Below are positions 48,733-57,177 of a DNA stretch of 64,000 nucleotides, piece after piece. Made by a program: the position numbers and the translations under genes. Location: the NCBI GenBank assembly GCA_025458525.1, contig JALOSF010000021.1, forward strand, positions 1 through 64,000. The letters run 5' to 3'. The notes under the pieces are model-generated. The model was not told where the DNA came from. It saw nothing but the letters and a program-made list of their open reading frames with translations, and searched no databases. The number at the start of each line of letters is the position of its first letter. Position 1 is the stretch's first letter. The DNA comes from Cypionkella sp. Lineage in GTDB: Bacteria > Pseudomonadota > Alphaproteobacteria > Rhodobacterales > Rhodobacteraceae.

Positions 48733-49278
48733 ATGGTATATCTGATCCTGGGTGTGGGATTGTGGTGGGGCGCGCATGCGTTCAAGCGCATCGCCCCGGC
48801 GGCGCGCGCGCAGATGGGCAACGCGGGCAAGGGTCTTGTGACCGCCCTTCTGCTGATCGCGGTTGCGCTGATGTATTGGGGCTATGGTCAGGCGCAGGGG
48901 CCGGTCTGGTGGGGGCGGCATCCCGCGCTGGTCGGGATCAACAACCTGCTGATGCTGTTTGCCTTTTATCTTTACGCCGCTTCGGGGGCGAAAACCTGGA
49001 TCACACGCAAGATCCGCCATCCGCAATTGACGGCGGTCAAGGTCTGGGCGCTGGCGCATCTTCTGGTCAATGGCGACTTGCGCAGTTTGATCCTGTTCGG
49101 TGGTTTGCTGGCCTGGGCCGTGGTGTCGGTGATTGTGATCAACCGCGCGCAGCCGGTCTGGGAACCCCCAAGCCCGCGCCCCGTGGCCAAGGAATTCGTC
49201 GCCATCGGCGCGACGCTGGGGGTAACGGTTGTGGTCATGGTGATCCACAACTGGCTGGGCGTGCAGCCCTGGGGCTGA
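48733..49278 (+). CDS. NnrU family membrane protein
   Basis: Integral membrane protein of 181 residues with about five hydrophobic helices. NnrU features include the first helix LILGVGLWWGAHAFKRIAP, then HPALVGINNLLMLFAFYL, the conserved RHPQLTAVKVWALAHLLVNGD-like segment (RHPQLTAVK, HLLVNGD), and LILFGGLLAWAV. NnrU was first linked to nitric oxide/nitrite metabolism but is widespread. The ATG at 48733 has AAGGTGG six bases upstream. It lies between mcl2 and mch, so it is likely cotranscribed with them. Confidence 0.85.
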   Translation: MVYLILGVGLWWGAHAFKRIAPAARAQMGNAGKGLVTALLLIAVALMYWGYGQAQGPVWWGRHPALVGINNLLMLFAFYLYAASGAKTWITRKIRHPQLTAVKVWALAHLLVNGDLRSLILFGGLLAWAVVSVIVINRAQPVWEPPSPRPVAKEFVAIGATLGVTVVVMVIHNWLGVQPWG

Positions 49279-49292
49279 GAAAGGATCTGGCG

Positions 49293-49496
49293 ATGAAACT
49301 CTATCGCTTTCTGACCGAAGACGACACTTCGGCTTTTTGTCACAAGGTGACGGCCGCGCTGAACAAGGGCTGGGTGTTGCAGGGGCCGCCCACCTATGCC
49401 TTTGACGGGGCGCGCGGCGTGATGCGCTGCGGTCAGGCCGTGACCAAGGAAGTGCTGGGCGAATATACGCCCGATACCAAGCTGGGTGATTACTGA
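49293..49496 (+). CDS. DUF1737 domain protein
   Basis: Protein of 67 residues matching the DUF1737 pattern: KLYRFLTEDDTSAFCHKVTA, LNKGWVLQGPPTYAFD and a central MRCGQAV. It is cytoplasmic and of unknown function. AAGGAT precedes the ATG at 49293, which is 14 bases after the nnrU stop. It sits in the mcl2-mch run. Confidence 0.85.
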   Translation: MKLYRFLTEDDTSAFCHKVTAALNKGWVLQGPPTYAFDGARGVMRCGQAVTKEVLGEYTPDTKLGDY

Positions 49497-49523
49497 GCGC
49501 CGCAGCGGCAGGTGGGGGAAAGG

Positions 49524-50555
49524 ATGGCGATGAAAACCAATCCGGGGCGGTTCTTTGAGGAGTATCGGCTGGGCGAGACCATCGTCCACGCGGTGCCGCG
49601 CACGCTTTCGGGTGGCGAGCGGGCGCTTTATCATGCGCTCTATCCGGCGCGCCATGCGATCTATTCCTCTGATCCCTTCGCACAGGGCTGCGGCCTGCCC
49701 GGCGCGCCGCTGGATGATCTGGTGGCCTTTCATACCGTGTTCGGCAAGACGGTCCCCGATGTGAGCCTGAACGCGGTGGCCAATCTTGGCTATGCCGAAG
49801 GCCGCTGGTTGCAGCCTGTCTATCCCGGCGACACGCTGCGGGCGGAAAGCACGGTGATCGGTCTGCGCGAGACGTCGAACGGCGAGGCCGGGGTGGTCTA
49901 TGTCCGCACGCGCGGGTTCAATCAGGATGACGAGCCGGTGTTGGAATATGTGCGCTGGGTCATGGTGCGCAAGAACCGGCGGGACGCGCCTGCGCCAGCG
50001 GCCGTTGTGCCACAACTCGCGCCGGTGGTGGTGCCAGAGGCGCTTGTCGTGCCCAAGCGGCTGGATTTCACCCGCTATGACTTTGCGCTTGCGGGGGATC
50101 GGCATCGCTGGGGTGATTATGCGATCGGCGAGCAGATCGACCACGTCGATGGCGTCACGATCGAGGAAGCCGAGCATATGTTGGCAACCCGGCTGTGGCA
50201 GAACACGGCCAAGGTGCATTTCGATGCCAGTGCCCGCGCGGATGGGCGACGGCTTATCTATGGCGGTCACGTCATCAGTCTGGCGCGGGCCTTGTCGTTC
50301 AATGGTCTGGCCAATGCGCAGATGATCGTGGCGCTGAACGCGGGCGCCCATGCCAACCCTTGTTTCGCCGGCGATACCGTGCGGGCCTGGTCCGAAGTGC
50401 TGGACCGGGCCGAGACGGGGGCGCCCGGGGTGGGGGCGATCCGGCTGCGCCTGGTCGCGACCCGTGGCGCGGCGTTTGACTTGCGCGGCGCGGATGGCAA
50501 ATACCTGCCCGAGGTTTTGCTGGATCTCGATTACTGGGCCTTGATGCCGATCTGA
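49524..50555 (+). CDS. mch: Mesaconyl-C1-CoA hydratase (double MaoC domain)
   Basis: Hydrates mesaconyl-C1-CoA to beta-methylmalyl-CoA in the ethylmalonyl-CoA pathway. The 343-residue protein has two hot-dog domains. The N-terminal one includes FFEEYRLGETIVHAVPRTLS and DLVAFHTVFGKTVPDVSLNA. The C-terminal one includes RWGDYAIGEQIDHVDGVTIE, followed by AEHMLATRLWQNTAKVHFD and GGHVISLARALSFNGL. The start is either ATG 49524 or ATG 49530; the second has better Shine-Dalgarno spacing, the first gives the expected family length. It follows DUF1737 and precedes a metallopeptidase gene by six bases. Confidence 0.92.
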   Translation: MAMKTNPGRFFEEYRLGETIVHAVPRTLSGGERALYHALYPARHAIYSSDPFAQGCGLPGAPLDDLVAFHTVFGKTVPDVSLNAVANLGYAEGRWLQPVYPGDTLRAESTVIGLRETSNGEAGVVYVRTRGFNQDDEPVLEYVRWVMVRKNRRDAPAPAAVVPQLAPVVVPEALVVPKRLDFTRYDFALAGDRHRWGDYAIGEQIDHVDGVTIEEAEHMLATRLWQNTAKVHFDASARADGRRLIYGGHVISLARALSFNGLANAQMIVALNAGAHANPCFAGDTVRAWSEVLDRAETGAPGVGAIRLRLVATRGAAFDLRGADGKYLPEVLLDLDYWALMPI

Positions 50556-50561
50556 GGGGAC

Positions 50562-51326
50562 ATGATGCGTGCGGGTTTTGTGGGGTCTTTTCTGGCTGTT
50601 CTTGTGGCTGGCGGCAGCCCTGCGCTGGGCGAGGAGCTTTCGCCAGACGCTCAGCGATTTGTCGAAGGCAATCTGATCGGCACGTTCTATCACGAGCTGG
50701 GTCACGCGCTGATCGATGTGCTGCAACTGCCCGTGCTGGGGCAGGAGGAGGATGCAGCCGATACCTTGGCGGTCGTCCTCATCACCGATCTGTGGGAAAA
50801 GGATGACGCCGAGTGGCTGGGCCGGGCAACGGCGGATTACTACTATTACACGGTGGACTGGTCGGGCGCGGCGGCGGATGAAACCGCCTGGTGGGGCGTG
50901 CACGGCCCCGACGAGCAGCGCTATTACAACCATGTCTGTCTGCTCTATGGCAGCGATCCCGAGGGCTTGGCGGATCTTGCGACCGAATATGAACTGCCCG
51001 AACAACGGGCCGCGGGCTGTCCGGAGGAATTTACCCTGGCGCAGCAATCCTGGGGGGTGTTTCTGGATGAGATCACGCTTCAGCCGGGGCAGCGGGCCGA
51101 ACATGGCTTGATCCTGAAGGCGCCAAAGTCCGCACCCTATTACGACCTTCTGGCCGAGGAGGTGCGGGTCTGGAACGAGACCTTCACGCTGCCTCGTGAC
51201 GTGACGGTGCACATCGACGCCTGCGGCGAGGCGAATGCCTACTACTATCCGGCCGAGTCTTCGATCACGATGTGCAGCGAATATGCCGAATGGCTGATCG
51301 CGGTTGCGCAGGCGGCCGAGTTGTGA
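50562..51326 (+). CDS. DUF4344 family metallopeptidase, exported
   Basis: Protein of 254 residues with a signal peptide (FVGSFLAVLVAGGSPALG, cleavage near ALGEE). The gluzincin-like motif HELGH (residues 44-48) is followed by QEEDAADTLAVVL, where Glu and Asp can complete a zinc site. Four Cys in the mature part (NHVCLLY, AAGCPEE, DACGEAN, TMCSEY) fit two disulfides in the periplasm. The substrate is unknown. It starts six bases after mch, and its stop codon lies inside the first GTGATCAC box before sdhC. Confidence 0.85.
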   Translation: MMRAGFVGSFLAVLVAGGSPALGEELSPDAQRFVEGNLIGTFYHELGHALIDVLQLPVLGQEEDAADTLAVVLITDLWEKDDAEWLGRATADYYYYTVDWSGAAADETAWWGVHGPDEQRYYNHVCLLYGSDPEGLADLATEYELPEQRAAGCPEEFTLAQQSWGVFLDEITLQPGQRAEHGLILKAPKSAPYYDLLAEEVRVWNETFTLPRDVTVHIDACGEANAYYYPAESSITMCSEYAEWLIAVAQAAEL

Positions 51327-51384
51327 TCACGGGCCGAAAATTCGTGATCACAAACCGGAAAATTCTGGAAAGTTAGCGGTAAAA
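51323..51384 (+). promoter_or_regulatory. sdhC upstream operators: two GTGATCAC palindromes and GTTAGCGGTAAAA element
   Basis: GTGATCAC at 51323-51330 and 51344-51351, again exactly 21 bases apart. They are followed toward the gene by GTTAGCGGTAAAA (51372-51384), a near-palindrome around TTANCGNTAA as in LacI-type operators. The arrangement copies that before sucC, where GTTAGC and GGTAAAAT are separated by ten extra bases. Confidence 0.65.
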
Positions 51385-51389
51385 TGCTG

Positions 51390-51412
51390 CACCTGCGCCA
51401 TTGCCGCAGGTG
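51390..51412 (+). other. Perfect inverted repeat in the sdhC leader
   Basis: CACCTGCG (51390-51397) and CGCAGGTG (51405-51412) pair perfectly around a seven-base loop, about 105 bases before the sdhC start. No T run follows, so it is not a terminator. It may be an operator or an RNA stem in the leader. Confidence 0.5.
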
Positions 51413-51517
51413 ACAGGCCCAAAAAATGCGCTATTCAGAGATGCAATAATCGAAGCGCGCCCCGCACTGGCCAACGGTTGACCTGGTCGGGACAAGCCAG
51501 CGACGAAGGGAACCGAA

Positions 51518-51904
51518 ATGGGACACGTCAAAAAGGTCGAACGGCCTTTGTCACCGCATTTGCAGATTTATCGCCCGCAACTGACCTCGATCACGTCGAT
51601 CCTCACGCGGATCACCGGAAATGCTTTGATTGTCGGGGTGCTTCTGGCGGTGTGGTGGCTGTTGGCGGCCGCGACCTCGCCCGCGTATTTCGCAACAGCC
51701 AATACGGTCGCGACCAGCTGGTTTGGCGATCTGGTCTTTGCCGGATCGGCCTGGGCGGTGTGGTATCACTATCTTGCCGGGCTGCGGCATCTGTATTTCG
51801 ACGCGGGCAAGGGTCTGGATGTGCCCACCGCCGAAAAGCTCGGCTGGGGCATCATCGGCGGGTCGGTGATCCTGACCGTGATCACAATTCTTCTGGTGCA
51901 ATAG
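51518..51904 (+). CDS. sdhC: Succinate dehydrogenase cytochrome b556 subunit
   Basis: Membrane anchor of complex II, 128 residues with three helices. It has the family start RPLSPHLQIYRPQLTSITSI, the quinone-side ILTRITGNAL, and YHYLAGLRHLYFDAG, whose His is the axial ligand of heme b. The ATG has GAAGGGAA five bases upstream. It is first in sdhC-D-A, preceded by the palindrome array. Confidence 0.96.
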   Translation: MGHVKKVERPLSPHLQIYRPQLTSITSILTRITGNALIVGVLLAVWWLLAAATSPAYFATANTVATSWFGDLVFAGSAWAVWYHYLAGLRHLYFDAGKGLDVPTAEKLGWGIIGGSVILTVITILLVQ

Positions 51905-51914
51905 GGGGATGGCC

Positions 51915-52286
51915 ATGCGGTATCTGACCGATCGTAAGCGCGCGGCGGGCAAAGGGGCATCCGGCACCGGAACCGAGCATCACTGGCACATGCAGCTGTC
52001 CTCGGTGGCACTGGCTTTCCTTGTGCCGGTCTGGCTTTACATCTTTGGCTCGGCACTGGGCAGCACGCAGGACGAGGTGGTCGCGATCTTTGGCCAGCCG
52101 TTTCCGGCGATCCTGACAGCGCTCTTGCTTGTGGTGGGGATGCGGCACTTTGCCAGCGGTGCCACGATGATGATCGAAGATTACGCCCGTGGCGGCACGC
52201 GCAAGGTGGCGGTCATTTTCGTGACCTGCCTGTCGTGGGTCATCGCGGCGACCGGGCTGTTTGCCTTGGCGCGCATGGCGTTGTGA
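51915..52286 (+). CDS. sdhD: Succinate dehydrogenase membrane anchor subunit
   Basis: Second membrane anchor of complex II, 123 residues with three helices. It has EHHWHMQLSSVALAFLVPVW near the N-terminus and RHFASGATMMIEDYARGG, which carries the conserved His and the Asp-Tyr of the quinone site. The ATG at 51915 is six bases from GGGGG; an ATG at 51909 is too close to it. It starts ten bases after sdhC and ends ten bases before sdhA. Confidence 0.94.
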   Translation: MRYLTDRKRAAGKGASGTGTEHHWHMQLSSVALAFLVPVWLYIFGSALGSTQDEVVAIFGQPFPAILTALLLVVGMRHFASGATMMIEDYARGGTRKVAVIFVTCLSWVIAATGLFALARMAL

Positions 52287-52296
52287 AGGAAAGAAC

Positions 52297-54008
52297 ATGA
52301 ACGCTTATCCTTATGAAGTGCATGACTATGACGTGGTACCCGCAGCCACACCGTGGCGGCCCAGGGCGGCATCGCGGCCAGCCTTGGCAACATGGGCCCC
52401 GACAGCTGGCAGTGGCATATGTATGACACCGTCAAGGGGTCCGACTGGCTGGGCGATACCGACGCGATGGAATACCTTGCGCGCGAGGCGCCCAAGGCGG
52501 TGTATGAGCTCGATCACTACGGCGTGCCCTTCAGCCGCACCGAGGAAGGCAAGATCTATCAGCGCCCCTTTGGCGGCCACACGACCGAATTTGGCGAAGG
52601 CCCGCCGGTGCAGCGCACCTGTGCCGCCGCCGACCGCACCGGGCATGCCATCTTGCACACGCTTTACGGCCAAAGCCTGAAGAACAACGCGGAATTCTAT
52701 ATCGAGTATTTCGCGCTCGACCTGATAATCACCGATGGGGTCTGCACCGGGGTGGTGGCGTGGAAGCTGGATGACGGCACCCTGCATGTGTTCAACGCCA
52801 AGATGGTGGTGCTGGCCACGGGCGGCTATGGCCGTGCCTATTTCAGCGCGACCTCGGCCCATACCTGCACCGGCGATGGTGGCGGCATGGTGGCGCGCGC
52901 CGGTCTTCCCCTTCAGGACATGGAATTCGTGCAGTTCCACCCGACCGGGATTTACGGCTCTGGCTGCCTGATCACCGAAGGCGCGCGGGGCGAGGGCGGT
53001 TACCTCACCAACGCCAATGGCGAGCGGTTCATGGAGCGTTATGCGCCCCATTACAAGGATCTGGCGCCGCGCGACTATGTCAGCCGCTGCATGACGATGG
53101 AAATCCGCGAAGGCCGCGGCGTGGGCGCCAATGGCGACCATATCCACCTGCACCTCAACCATCTGCCGAAAGAGACGCTCGACCTGCGCCTGCCGGGGAT
53201 TTCGGAAAGCGCCCGCATCTTTGCCGGCGTCGACCTGACCAAAGAGCCGATCCCGGTTCTGCCGACGGTGCATTACAACATGGGCGGCATTCCGACAAAC
53301 TACTGGGGCGAAGTGCTTGCCCCCACGGCGGATGATCCCGACCGCGTCTTCCCCGGCTTGATGGCGGTGGGCGAGGCGGGCTGTGCCTCGGTGCATGGCG
53401 CGAACCGGCTTGGCTCCAACTCGTTGATCGACCTTGTGGTTTTCGGCCGCGCCGCCGCGATCCGCGCAGGCAAGGTGGTGGACCGCGACGCCGCGACCCC
53501 TGCCACCAACAAGGCCGAGGTGGACCGGGCGCTGGCACGGTTCGACGGGCTGCGCCATGCCAACGGGGCGATCCCGACCGCCGATCTGCGGCTTGAGATG
53601 CAAAAGACCATGCAGGCCGATGCTGCGGTGTTCCGCACCGAAAAGACGCTGGCCGAGGGCGAGCGCAAGATGACCGAAATCGCGGGCCGCGTGGCCGACC
53701 TGAAGGTCACCGATCGCAGCCTTGTCTGGAACAGCGACCTGATGGAAACGCTGGAACTGACCAACCTGATGCCCAATGCGCTGGCCACGATTTACGGGGC
53801 CCATGCCCGCACCGAGAGCCGTGGCGCCCACGCGCATGAGGATTATCCGACCCGCGATGATGTCAACTGGCGCAAGCATTCGCTGGCCTATGTCGATGGG
53901 GCGTCGGTCACGCTGTCCTACCGGGCGGTGCATACCGAACCGCTGACGACCGAGGCCGAGGGTGGCATCAGCCTGAAGAAAATCGCCCCCGCAGAGCGCA
54001 AGTTCTAA
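52297..54008 (+). pseudogene. sdhA: Succinate dehydrogenase flavoprotein subunit, frameshifted by loss of the FAD-binding loop
   Basis: SdhA oxidises succinate to fumarate with covalent FAD. The expected start (ATG 52297, AAGGAAAG upstream) encodes [14 protein letters not shown], then the sequence jumps to a different frame at 52337/52338, where ACC CGC AGC CAC ACC continues as [18 protein letters not shown]. Homologues have about 30 residues between, including the VVGAGGAG dinucleotide loop; about 91 bases are missing and the frame shifts. The FAD-linking His (SHTV) and all downstream parts ([41 protein letters not shown]) are intact and look under selection. As written no functional protein can be made. 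Since sdhC, D and B look healthy, a sequencing or assembly fault is likely. Confidence 0.88.
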
Positions 54009-54013
54009 GGGGC

Positions 54014-55186
54014 ATGTCCTTCGAGGGGGCAGGGCCGCGCCTTGCCCCCTTCGAGCGGATCAAGGGTATCATGGAACAGGTCGCGCGCTTTCAAGATGTT
54101 CTGATCGAGCCATGGCTGGCGCGCGGTCAGCCTTGCGTGCATTGGCCGGACTTTGACGCCCAAACCTTCGTTCGGTTCAGTCGGAACGGCAAACTGGTGG
54201 ATCAGGCGCCAATCGAACGCCCCGGCCCGGTTGCAGAGCTTGATGCAGACTGCGTCTGGATCGGCAGCTATGACCGCCATTACGGGCATTTCATCTCGGA
54301 AGCGGTCAGCCGTGTTCCGGTGGCTGCCGCGCGTTTTCCCCATCTGAAACAGCTGTTCAATGTCTATGCCGGGTTCGGCGGCGCACAGTTGGAGCCGCAT
54401 TTCCGGGCGATCCTTGACTGGTTTCGCGTGCCGCCGAACCATGTGCACCTCGTGACGCAAAAAACGCGCGTCAAAAGCCTGACCGCGTTTTCCGAACCCG
54501 AGCCGGTTGGCATGCGTGGGGTCAGTGCCGATTACCTTGATATTCTCGATGCAAATGACGCCGCGCATGGCGTGCAGAAATCGGGCGGCGGGATTGTCTA
54601 TGTTTCTCGCGGAAAGTTCGACCTGGCCCGCGGGCGGCATGCCGGGGAAAACTACATGGTCAAGCTGTTGATGCAGCTTGGCGTCAAGGTCATCTGGCCC
54701 GAGTTGATGAGCGTCGAGGAGCAGATTCGCGAAATGACCAAGGCAGACAATCTGGTCTTTGCCGAAGGCTCTGCGGTCTATTCGCGCCAGCTTGCAGGCC
54801 GGTCGGGCCAGCGCGCCTTTGTGCTGCGGCGCAGGCCCGGGTCCGGGATCGGGCACGCGCTGCTTGCGTCGCGCGTGGCGCATGTCCGTTTTATCGAAGC
54901 GGTAAGCACCAACATTGCCTTCCGGACCCTTGATGGCAACATCCTGCTGTCCGAAGGCATGGCGCTCTATGATCTTGACGAAGTGTTTGGCCTGTGGCGC
55001 GCTCTTGGGATACCCTTGGCCGATGTTTGGGATAACGAGGCTTATGTGGCAGAGCGCAACGCCGACATGACAGGCTGGCTTGCGGTGACGCACCGGGCTG
55101 GACAGCCGCGGTGGCGCGCGCCGGAACCATCGCGTGCCCATGTTCGTGAACGCTTTGTCGAGGCCGGACTGGGGGATTTGCTGTGA
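54014..55186 (+). CDS. Glycosyltransferase family 61 protein inserted in the sdh operon
   Basis: Protein of 390 residues. GT61-type features are DRHYGHFISEAVSRVPVA, KSGGGIVYVSRGKFD and NLVFAEGSAVYSRQL, the last matching FAEGSALHLF of the GT61 protein at 32 kb. No membrane segment is seen. It starts five bases after the sdhA stop; the AAGGGG is only one base from that ATG, so ATG 54071 is an alternative. It ends overlapping a lipoprotein gene by GTGA. Canonical sdhA is followed closely by sdhB, so this is an insertion into the operon. Codon use resembles the neighbours. Confidence 0.75.
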   Translation: MSFEGAGPRLAPFERIKGIMEQVARFQDVLIEPWLARGQPCVHWPDFDAQTFVRFSRNGKLVDQAPIERPGPVAELDADCVWIGSYDRHYGHFISEAVSRVPVAAARFPHLKQLFNVYAGFGGAQLEPHFRAILDWFRVPPNHVHLVTQKTRVKSLTAFSEPEPVGMRGVSADYLDILDANDAAHGVQKSGGGIVYVSRGKFDLARGRHAGENYMVKLLMQLGVKVIWPELMSVEEQIREMTKADNLVFAEGSAVYSRQLAGRSGQRAFVLRRRPGSGIGHALLASRVAHVRFIEAVSTNIAFRTLDGNILLSEGMALYDLDEVFGLWRALGIPLADVWDNEAYVAERNADMTGWLAVTHRAGQPRWRAPEPSRAHVRERFVEAGLGDLL

Positions 55187-55548
55187 GGGTAAGAACGACG
55201 TTGATGGCGGGGAACGGGCTGACAAGACCAAAGCTAGCCGGTGGCGCGGTGCTGATGGTTCTTGCGCTTGCCGCCTGCGATCCGCAGCAGGTGGCGGATC
55301 AGGCGGGGCGTCGTGTTGCGGCCAGCGTGGTCTTGCCGGTCGTGCAGATCGACCTGCCGACACCGCTCGCGCAGAAGGCGACCGATTGCATCGTGCAGAA
55401 CGCAACCGCGGCCGAGGTGCAGGCGCTGGCCCGTGATGTGGCCGTTGTGGCGGGATCGTCAACCAAGGCCACCATCCGGGGCATCGCCACGCGCCCAGAG
55501 GCGGCGGCCTGTTTTACCGCCAACGGCGTGCCACAGGTGCGGCCATGA
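55183..55548 (+). CDS. Putative lipoprotein (first of two between GT61 and sdhB)
   Basis: Protein of 121 residues with a lipoprotein signal (GGAVLMVLALAACDPQQ, lipobox LAAC). The mature part has two more Cys (ATDCIVQNATAAEV, EAAACFTANG). The GTG at 55183 overlaps the GT61 stop (GTGA) and has GGGGGA six bases upstream; ATG 55204 is a weaker alternative. Its stop overlaps the next lipoprotein by ATGA. Succinate dehydrogenase operons of Rhodobacterales often hold small hypothetical genes here; function unknown. Confidence 0.78.
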   Translation: MRVRTTLMAGNGLTRPKLAGGAVLMVLALAACDPQQVADQAGRRVAASVVLPVVQIDLPTPLAQKATDCIVQNATAAEVQALARDVAVVAGSSTKATIRGIATRPEAAACFTANGVPQVRP

Positions 55549-55841
55549 TGCGGTTTGTCGTGCTTGCCCTGCCGATGTTGCTTTTGGCTTGCGGTCCAAT
55601 CCCACTGGCGCAGGCCGAGCGTCAGTGTTTCGAGCGCGCCCGTCTGGCGCAGCAACCGCGCGGCGAGATCGGCGTGGGTGTTGCGTCCGATGGTCGGGCG
55701 CGGTCCAGTCTCAAGCTGGAGGTCACGTCCGACTATATCATGGGGCGCGATCCTTCGGCTGTTTACGATTCTTGCGTGTTACAGAAATCCGGGCAGGCCC
55801 CAAGCCGCCCACTGTATTCATTCCCGGAATGGAGGGGATAA
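55545..55841 (+). CDS. Putative lipoprotein (second of two) before sdhB
   Basis: Protein of 98 residues with a short lipoprotein signal (FVVLALPMLLLACGPIP, lipobox LLAC). The mature domain has paired Cys (AERQCFERARL, YDSCVLQKSG) and a beta-strand stretch GEIGVGVASDGRARSSLKLE ending in SDYIMGRDPSAVY. Translation is coupled to the previous lipoprotein by ATGA, and sdhB starts three bases after its stop, so it is firmly inside the operon. No family named. Confidence 0.8.
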   Translation: MMRFVVLALPMLLLACGPIPLAQAERQCFERARLAQQPRGEIGVGVASDGRARSSLKLEVTSDYIMGRDPSAVYDSCVLQKSGQAPSRPLYSFPEWRG

Positions 55842-55844
55842 TCG

Positions 55845-56621
55845 ATGGTCCAGTTCACACTTCCCAAAAACAGCACCATCCGCACCGGCAAGACCTGGCC
55901 GAAACCGGATGGAAAGAATGTGCGCAAGTTCCAGATCTATCGCTGGAACCCCGATGACGGGAAGAACCCGCAGGTCGATACCTATTTCGTCGATATGGAC
56001 AAATGCGGCCCGATGGTTCTGGACGCGCTGATCAAGATCAAGAACGAGATCGACCCCACGCTGACCTTCCGCCGGTCCTGCCGCGAGGGGATTTGCGGAT
56101 CTTGCGCCATGAACATCGACGGGATCAACACGCTGGCCTGCATCTACGGGCTGGACGAGGTGAAGGGCGATGTGAAGATCTACCCGCTGCCGCATATGCC
56201 GGTCATCAAGGATCTGATCCCGGATCTGACGCATTTCTACGCCCAGCACGCCAGCATCATGCCCTGGCTTGAGACAAAGACCAACCGCCCGGCCAAGGAA
56301 TGGCGCCAGTCGATCGAGGACCGTGCCAAGCTGGACGGGCTTTATGAATGCGTGATGTGCGCGTCGTGCAGCACGTCTTGCCCAAGCTATTGGTGGAACG
56401 GCGACAAATATCTTGGGCCGGCCGCCTTGCTGCATGCCTATCGCTGGATCATCGACAGCCGGGATGAGGCAACCGGCGAGCGGCTTGACGATCTGGAAGA
56501 CCCGTTCAAGCTCTACCGTTGCCACACGATCATGAACTGCGCCAAGACCTGCCCCAAGGGGCTGAACCCGGCCAAGGCGATTGCCGAGATCAAGAAGATG
56601 ATGGTCGAGCGCGTGGTCTGA
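55845..56621 (+). CDS. sdhB: Succinate dehydrogenase iron-sulfur subunit
   Basis: Electron-transfer subunit of complex II, 258 residues. The 2Fe-2S site is in [15 protein letters not shown] with the following LACI. The 4Fe-4S and 3Fe-4S sites are in [18 protein letters not shown] and [17 protein letters not shown]. The N-terminal [20 protein letters not shown] is typical of the family. The sequence is full length and shows no damage, unlike sdhA. GGAGGGG lies seven bases before the ATG. A strong terminator follows 24 bases later. Confidence 0.98.
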   Translation: MVQFTLPKNSTIRTGKTWPKPDGKNVRKFQIYRWNPDDGKNPQVDTYFVDMDKCGPMVLDALIKIKNEIDPTLTFRRSCREGICGSCAMNIDGINTLACIYGLDEVKGDVKIYPLPHMPVIKDLIPDLTHFYAQHASIMPWLETKTNRPAKEWRQSIEDRAKLDGLYECVMCASCSTSCPSYWWNGDKYLGPAALLHAYRWIIDSRDEATGERLDDLEDPFKLYRCHTIMNCAKTCPKGLNPAKAIAEIKKMMVERVV

Positions 56622-56644
56622 CATCGGATTGCGCCGCTTTGCAC

Positions 56645-56672
56645 AAGGCCCCGGGGCGACCCGGGGCCTTTT
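56645..56672 (+). terminator. Rho-independent terminator of the sdh operon
   Basis: Perfect 11-bp stem (56645-56655 with 56660-56670), GCGA tetraloop and TTTT, just downstream of sdhB. Confidence 0.88.
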
Positions 56673-56769
56673 GCCATGGTGGCTGGTCATCCGGCACGGT
56701 TCAGCATAGGTTTCTTCGGCGTTCCCCGTGCCGCGCAGAACCCGGCCGGGATCAATAAGGAACGGCCCC

Positions 56770-57177
56770 ATGTCCTTGCTGCAACTTGTCTATGCCTCGC
56801 GTCCCTTTGGCTTTGACGGGGCGATGCTGAACGCGATCCTGTTTGACGCCCGGCGCTGCAACACCCGCGACGGGATCACCGGGGCGCTGATCTGCCGCGA
56901 CGATCTGTTCCTGCAATTGCTCGAAGGCCCCGAGGCAGCGGTGGAGGCGGCCTATGGGCGCATCCTGCGTGACGACCGGCATGTCGAGGTGCGCGCGCTG
57001 TCGCGGCGTGTGCTGCCCGATGACGGGCGGATGTTCGGCGCCTGGGCGATGCGTGACGACCCGGCCGACAGCCTGATCTGGTCGCGCGAAGATGTGGCGG
57101 CGGGCGTGCCAGAGGCGGCGGGCGAGGCGGCGGTCCTTGCAATGTTCGAGCGCCTTGCCGCAACACCGGCAGGCTGA
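56770..57177 (+). CDS. Short BLUF-domain blue-light photoreceptor
   Basis: Flavin-binding blue-light sensor of 135 residues consisting of one BLUF domain and a short helical tail. The photocycle residues are in place: Tyr8 (LVYAS), Asn31 (RRCNTRDGITGAL), Gln49 (FLQLLEGP), Trp92 and Met94 (FGAWAM), aligning with Tyr21, Asn45, Gln63, Trp104 and Met106 of R. sphaeroides AppA. There is no output domain, so it must act through a partner. A small membrane Cys protein overlaps its stop by one base (TGATG) and is the best candidate by position. Confidence 0.92.
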   Translation: MSLLQLVYASRPFGFDGAMLNAILFDARRCNTRDGITGALICRDDLFLQLLEGPEAAVEAAYGRILRDDRHVEVRALSRRVLPDDGRMFGAWAMRDDPADSLIWSREDVAAGVPEAAGEAAVLAMFERLAATPAG

